From NCBI GenBank assembly GCA_049653045.1, contig JBASFN010000105.1, positions 1 through 18,189 on the forward strand: a stretch of 18,189 bases of DNA, given 5' to 3'. Both the position numbers and the translations under genes were made by a program. A model generated the notes under the pieces. That model ran no database searches. It saw nothing but the letters and a program-made list of their open reading frames with translations, and was not told where the DNA came from. The stretch comes from UBA7657 sp049653045 (GTDB lineage: Bacteria > Pseudomonadota > Alphaproteobacteria > Micavibrionales > Micavibrionaceae). Below, piece by piece: positions 15,200 through 18,189 of this stretch (position 1 is its first letter; each line of letters begins with the position of its first letter).

Positions 15200-16165
15200 T
15201 TACTCGGTCATCAAGCCGTTTGGGAAAATCTTTTCGGCGAGCCGCGCATCACGGAAGGGAACATCCTGAACGATGAACACTTGTGAATCGCGCAGGATAT
15301 GCAGGAAATGGTTTTGGTTGATTGAATCCTCGAGGCCAGCATAAAGCGGCGCTTTCAGGATTTCCTCTCCTTGCCCGCGCAGATAGGCATTTTTGTCAGG
15401 GAGACAGGATAGTCTTTCAATGCAAATCTTTCCTGCTCGCTTTACGCCAAACGGATTGCCGGGATAGGCCGCCATCACATTGTCCATATATTCAAGCGTT
15501 TCATGGTCGCAATGGTTGACCCGGCCATAGTCCCGAAACCACTGATTAAAGGATGCGGCCATCGGGTTTGGGGTGGTGGTTTTATCAAGGTTGTTCGTGA
15601 AGGCCTGTGCAAGGTCGCTGCATTCTGTGCCAAGGATGTGTTTCCAAAGACCAGAATTTCCCGCCTTATTCAGTTCAGATGCACACAGAACGGCAACCAC
15701 GTCGCGGTCGGCGGCGCGCACCCGCTCCAGCATCAAAACAGATTCAGGGGTATATTCCTCGTCAAAGCCACCATGGCGTTTTTCCTGCCAGACATCGCGC
15801 AAGGCACGCACGAGCGAGAGTTGCAGCCCGTGATAAAAATACGGCATGTTACCGCAAGAATTTGCTTTTACACCGTTGCTTTCGATGATGATTCTTTTTT
15901 CAGGAATATCGAGATGAAAGTCGGGGCCGTTTAATTGTGACAGACCGATTTGCCATTTTTGATCGCTTGCTTCCTTCAACATCAATGATGCTGTCTTGCT
16001 GGCCGATATTTCACGGATCACTTTTGCCAGTAATTCTTTTTCGCTAGTGATTTTTTCAGCGGTGAAAAATAATTTTTCCAGAGGCCATGTTCCGCCATCC
16101 GCATAAGACGTGGCCAAGGCTTCTTCCCTGTCTTTGTCTTGTTGCTTTGTGTGGTCGAAATGCAT
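15200..16165 (-). CDS. Unknown protein, distant paralog of the gene just upstream (possible degenerate DUF6782-type)
   Basis: 321 residues from the ATG at 16165; no signal peptide or membrane segment, so probably cytoplasmic. A strand-like region I-I-I-E-S-N-G-V-K (92-100) precedes a helix with L-V-R-A-L-R-D-V-W-Q (118-127). Then come P-E-S-V-L (140-144), R-A-A-D-R (150-154), S-E-L (163-165), A-F (188-189), F-N-Q-W-F (206-210) and C-D-H-E (219-222). The same landmarks occur in the same order in the upstream gene, so the two are homologous. Related alphaproteobacterial proteins, from memory, carry H-E-L-R-H-x-W-Q and are labelled putative metallopeptidases; here that place reads R-A-L-R-D, so zinc catalysis is not expected. 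An in-frame extension to 16555 overlaps the upstream gene and is not used. The gap to the upstream stop is 34 bases, consistent with one transcript. Confidence 0.6.
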   Translation of the reverse strand: MHFDHTKQQDKDREEALATSYADGGTWPLEKLFFTAEKITSEKELLAKVIREISASKTASLMLKEASDQKWQIGLSQLNGPDFHLDIPEKRIIIESNGVKANSCGNMPYFYHGLQLSLVRALRDVWQEKRHGGFDEEYTPESVLMLERVRAADRDVVAVLCASELNKAGNSGLWKHILGTECSDLAQAFTNNLDKTTTPNPMAASFNQWFRDYGRVNHCDHETLEYMDNVMAAYPGNPFGVKRAGKICIERLSCLPDKNAYLRGQGEEILKAPLYAGLEDSINQNHFLHILRDSQVFIVQDVPFRDARLAEKIFPNGLMTE

Positions 16166-16199
16166 GGAATAAAACTCAGTGAAAGGGGTTTGAGGCGGG

Positions 16200-17531
16200 T
16201 TAGTCTCCCGGGTGTCGGCGAAGATAAACGATGTTTCCTCGATCCTTGTCTTTTGTACGTTTTCCGACATCGCTGTCTTTGAGGCGGTCGCGCAGTTTTC
16301 TGGATTTGTCCCCAGATTCCTGGTTTGCGCCGGAGAAAAGTTCGACGATTTCAGCGCTCTGCCTTTGGTCATTGTGTGTGCCTTCAGTTCTGGAAATGTC
16401 CCGGCGAGTGCCGGAAGCGGGGATACCGGGTTTTGTTTGCAACCCGCGTTCCGTTTCCCTGAAGGAGCGTTCAAACTTAATAAACCAAAGGAAATTTGCA
16501 TTGGAGCGATCCCTGACTTCGCTGAAAAGAGGATCGCCAATGATCGTTTCGGCATAGGGCGCGAGGTAATTTTTGCCGTATGGCATGGAACCTAGCGCGG
16601 AAATCAATGCCGGGGTCAGGGTTTTTATGGATTGTTGCTCGTTAAATACATAACCCTGATTGTCGGCCAGCATTTGTCTTATAATAATGCGGTCTTCACA
16701 TTTGCACCGCTCGGACAGGAACCAGCATTCAAAAACTGAAGCGGCGGCTTGTCCACTATTTAATGTCCTGAAATCGACAAAGGCTTCATAGGCAAAAGCG
16801 CGCCCTAGATCCGCCATAGGTGAATTTTCGATTCTTTCCCATGCGTCTTTAATGCCTGAGAGTTGTAATTCCCAACTGATGCGGATCATGGCACCTGTCA
16901 GGTCGGCGCTTAAAGCCCTGTTAATCAGGATTGCGCTGTCGGGGTGGAACATTAACGGATGAATCAAAACACCTTGGCGATGTTGCCAGTGACGACGGAG
17001 TTCCCGCGCCGTCAACAGAACTTGATCGGCAAGGTCAAAACGTGGATGGATCTGGATCAACCCTTTTGCACGGTCATAGAATGCGTCGTCAATTTGCGCA
17101 TTATGTTCGATTTTTACGTTATTGGCTTCTGCAAATTTTATATAGGCCTCTGCCATCCTGCTTTTCGTGAGGATTTTCAGAACGGCTTCTATTGCTAGAG
17201 AATTATTTTCTTTTTTTCTTTCCGTGATAAAAATTTTGTCTTCGTCGAAAAGTTTTTTGTCTTTTTCTTCGGGATGGATGAAATCACTGGAGAAGCGTTC
17301 AAACAGATCTATTTCTTTTTTCAGGTTTTCAATTTCTTCTTCAAGGAACGGAAGGTCGCTGCTATCGAGAAGCGCGTCATCGTCCTCTTCCTCGAAGTCC
17401 ATATAAAAGAGTGGTTCCGATCCGATGATCGTACAGCTGACGGGTTGTGAATTGTTGATTGTATACGACACACGGCAAGGATGCAGTCTGTTGCCGTGAA
17501 CGAATGGAACGATATTAAATGTATTGCTCAT
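16200..17531 (-). CDS. Unknown protein with a degenerate metallopeptidase-like core (possible DUF6782-type)
   Basis: 443 residues. The N-terminal 45 residues are followed by a very acidic stretch (46-67, rich in E and D) and a likely coiled coil (63-110). The core (about 118-300) has L-I-Q-I-H-P (158-163), A-R-E-L-R-R-H-W-Q-H-R-Q-G (175-187), P-D-S-A-I (197-201), R-A-L-S-A-D (205-210), W-E-L (220-222), A-F-A-Y-E-A-F (245-251) and F-E-C-W-F (267-271), with C276 and C278 after it. The tail (about 355-443) is low in complexity and rich in R, E, S and D. In families I recall, the helix reads H-E-L-R-H; here it is R176-E-L-R-R180, so the two zinc-binding histidines are missing although H181 follows. 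No membrane segment is seen. It precedes its shorter paralog by 34 bases. Function is unknown and the family name is tentative. Confidence 0.6.
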   Translation of the reverse strand: MSNTFNIVPFVHGNRLHPCRVSYTINNSQPVSCTIIGSEPLFYMDFEEEDDDALLDSSDLPFLEEEIENLKKEIDLFERFSSDFIHPEEKDKKLFDEDKIFITERKKENNSLAIEAVLKILTKSRMAEAYIKFAEANNVKIEHNAQIDDAFYDRAKGLIQIHPRFDLADQVLLTARELRRHWQHRQGVLIHPLMFHPDSAILINRALSADLTGAMIRISWELQLSGIKDAWERIENSPMADLGRAFAYEAFVDFRTLNSGQAAASVFECWFLSERCKCEDRIIIRQMLADNQGYVFNEQQSIKTLTPALISALGSMPYGKNYLAPYAETIIGDPLFSEVRDRSNANFLWFIKFERSFRETERGLQTKPGIPASGTRRDISRTEGTHNDQRQSAEIVELFSGANQESGDKSRKLRDRLKDSDVGKRTKDKDRGNIVYLRRHPGD

Positions 17532-17773
17532 AACCCAACCGATATTTTTGTTTTGATTCCGGAAAACCCCCGCTCCCCGGCTCGGTCACTTTTTTAGCGA
17601 CCATGATTTATTATGCGGGTCAGTCCTTAACGCTTCCTTTCTGGATAAGGAAAAAATGCCGCTCTATGTCAAAAAATCGGTTATTTTTTGAGAATATTTA
17701 CCATATTAACTAATTTTAAGGCGAAACCGGGGGTTCTCAGGGAGAGAGAATGGGCGCGGATAAGAGGTGATGC
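17532..17773. other. 242-base intergenic region upstream of the paralog pair
   Basis: No gene is supported here on either strand. On the minus strand there is an exact TTGACA (17672-17667) about 136 bases before the gene start, without a convincing -10 element at 16-18 bases. Nearer the gene is a short hairpin, GGTCAC (17584-17589) and GCGACC (17597-17602), 5 Watson-Crick pairs plus one wobble, next to a GC-rich run. Either a promoter with a long leader or the 3' region of the neighbouring gene would fit. Confidence 0.4.
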
Positions 17774-18189
17774 TTACTGGCCGAATGTGTCGTCCACAAC
17801 GGGCATGTCTTCGACGAGCAGTTCTTCATTGCTGATACTTACAAGGCCGTTTTGTTCAACGGCTATGTCAGCGGTAAACAGGGAATCTTTGAAAACCATA
17901 TGTGCTTTTATCCGGTAGATACCTTTACCATCGATTTCTTTTAGAGTGACGGGTTTGATTATCCGGCCAACAGCTTGACGGGCGGAAGGGGGTGGCTCAT
18001 CTTTCCAGGGAACATCATCAACATTTTCAACGACGATGAAGCGGCCATTTTTTCCGCGTACGAATGATAAAAAGAAACGGATATAGGAAATGACGGTTTC
18101 TTCACTTAAGGAGATTGGCCATTCGTCATTGAATTTGTAAATGATGTCGTTAAAAAAATTGAGAACAGCTGATTTTTTCGGACTATAAA
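17774..18189 (-). CDS. 3' part of an unrecognised protein (start outside window)
   Basis: An open minus-strand frame enters at the right edge and runs 137 codons to a TAA at 17776-17774, with no stop inside. The visible part contains S-A-V-L-N-F-F-N-D-I, E-W-P-I-S-L-S-E-E-T-V, Y-I-R-F-F-L-S-F-V-R-G-K-N-G-R-F, V-E-N-V-D-D-V-P-W, then P-V-T-L-K, H-M-V-F-K-D-S-L-F and an acidic end V-E-D-M-P-V-V-D-D-T-F-G-Q. The alternation of charged and aromatic residues and an even codon pattern indicate a real protein. It looks like a conserved alphaproteobacterial hypothetical, but I cannot name a family or function. No membrane segment is visible in this part. It is followed by 242 non-coding bases before the next gene on the same strand. 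Confidence 0.7.
   Translation of the reverse strand, partial: YSPKKSAVLNFFNDIIYKFNDEWPISLSEETVISYIRFFLSFVRGKNGRFIVVENVDDVPWKDEPPPSARQAVGRIIKPVTLKEIDGKGIYRIKAHMVFKDSLFTADIAVEQNGLVSISNEELLVEDMPVVDDTFGQ

Noticed and set aside
16166..16555. A 130-codon upstream extension of the 321-aa gene, fully overlapping the 443-aa gene in another frame
   Set aside because: Its composition (N, T, S, P-rich, no recognisable pattern) looks like an out-of-frame shadow of the larger gene's low-complexity tail. The ATG at 16165 falls just after the upstream stop, where a start is expected.
17700..17725. A CtrA-like site (TTAA, spacer, TTAA) upstream of the paralog pair
   Set aside because: The spacer between the TTAA halves is 6 bases rather than the required 7, and the region is AT-rich.

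Overview
The window reads as a chromosomal segment of an alphaproteobacterium that carries a Dot/Icm-like (type IVB) secretion or conjugation locus. Two things support this. Positions 7722-15067 hold a neighbourhood common in Alphaproteobacteria: PPSR, maf, aroE, coaE, dnaQ | secB, fxsA | timA/Tim44, mltA. Positions 1-5995 hold genes in the Legionella order icmC-icmD-icmJ-icmB. A Micavibrio-like or Rhodospirillales-like host is plausible, but that is a guess from style and gene content, not a demonstrated placement.

Left block (1-6678, + strand): a membrane protein built from repeated IcmD/IcmC-type hairpins, a stand-alone IcmD/DotP-like protein, an HNH-like Cys4 protein matching IcmJ/DotN, an IcmB/DotO-like ATPase with intact Walker motifs, and an unrecognised single-pass membrane protein whose start overlaps the icmB stop. 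Together these look like inner-membrane, coupling and energising parts of a type IVB machine. More of the locus should lie to the left, because the first gene is open at the window edge.

Middle block (6688-15067): a Tas-type aldo/keto reductase follows the secretion genes closely and collides head-on with mltA (lipoprotein lytic transglycosylase). Next come a Tim44-domain membrane protein (divergent from fxsA), fxsA and secB (+ strand), then a tightly packed minus-strand operon: PPSR, maf, aroE, coaE, a class I glutamine amidotransferase and dnaQ. Four successive junctions in that operon are ATGA stop/start overlaps, so translation is probably coupled. The amidotransferase is the unexpected member of an otherwise standard string.

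Right block (15200-18189, - strand): two tandem, distantly paralogous proteins of unknown function, and the 3' part of a further unknown gene running off the window edge. The paralogs share a R-x-L-R-x-x-W-Q core that may correspond to a degenerate HELRH-type metallopeptidase motif.

The most notable non-coding signals are a GC-rich terminator-like perfect palindrome inside the icmJ coding region and an AT-rich dyad directly upstream of icmB. No rRNA, tRNA, CRISPR, insertion sequence or phage gene was seen. No gap between genes exceeds 300 bases.
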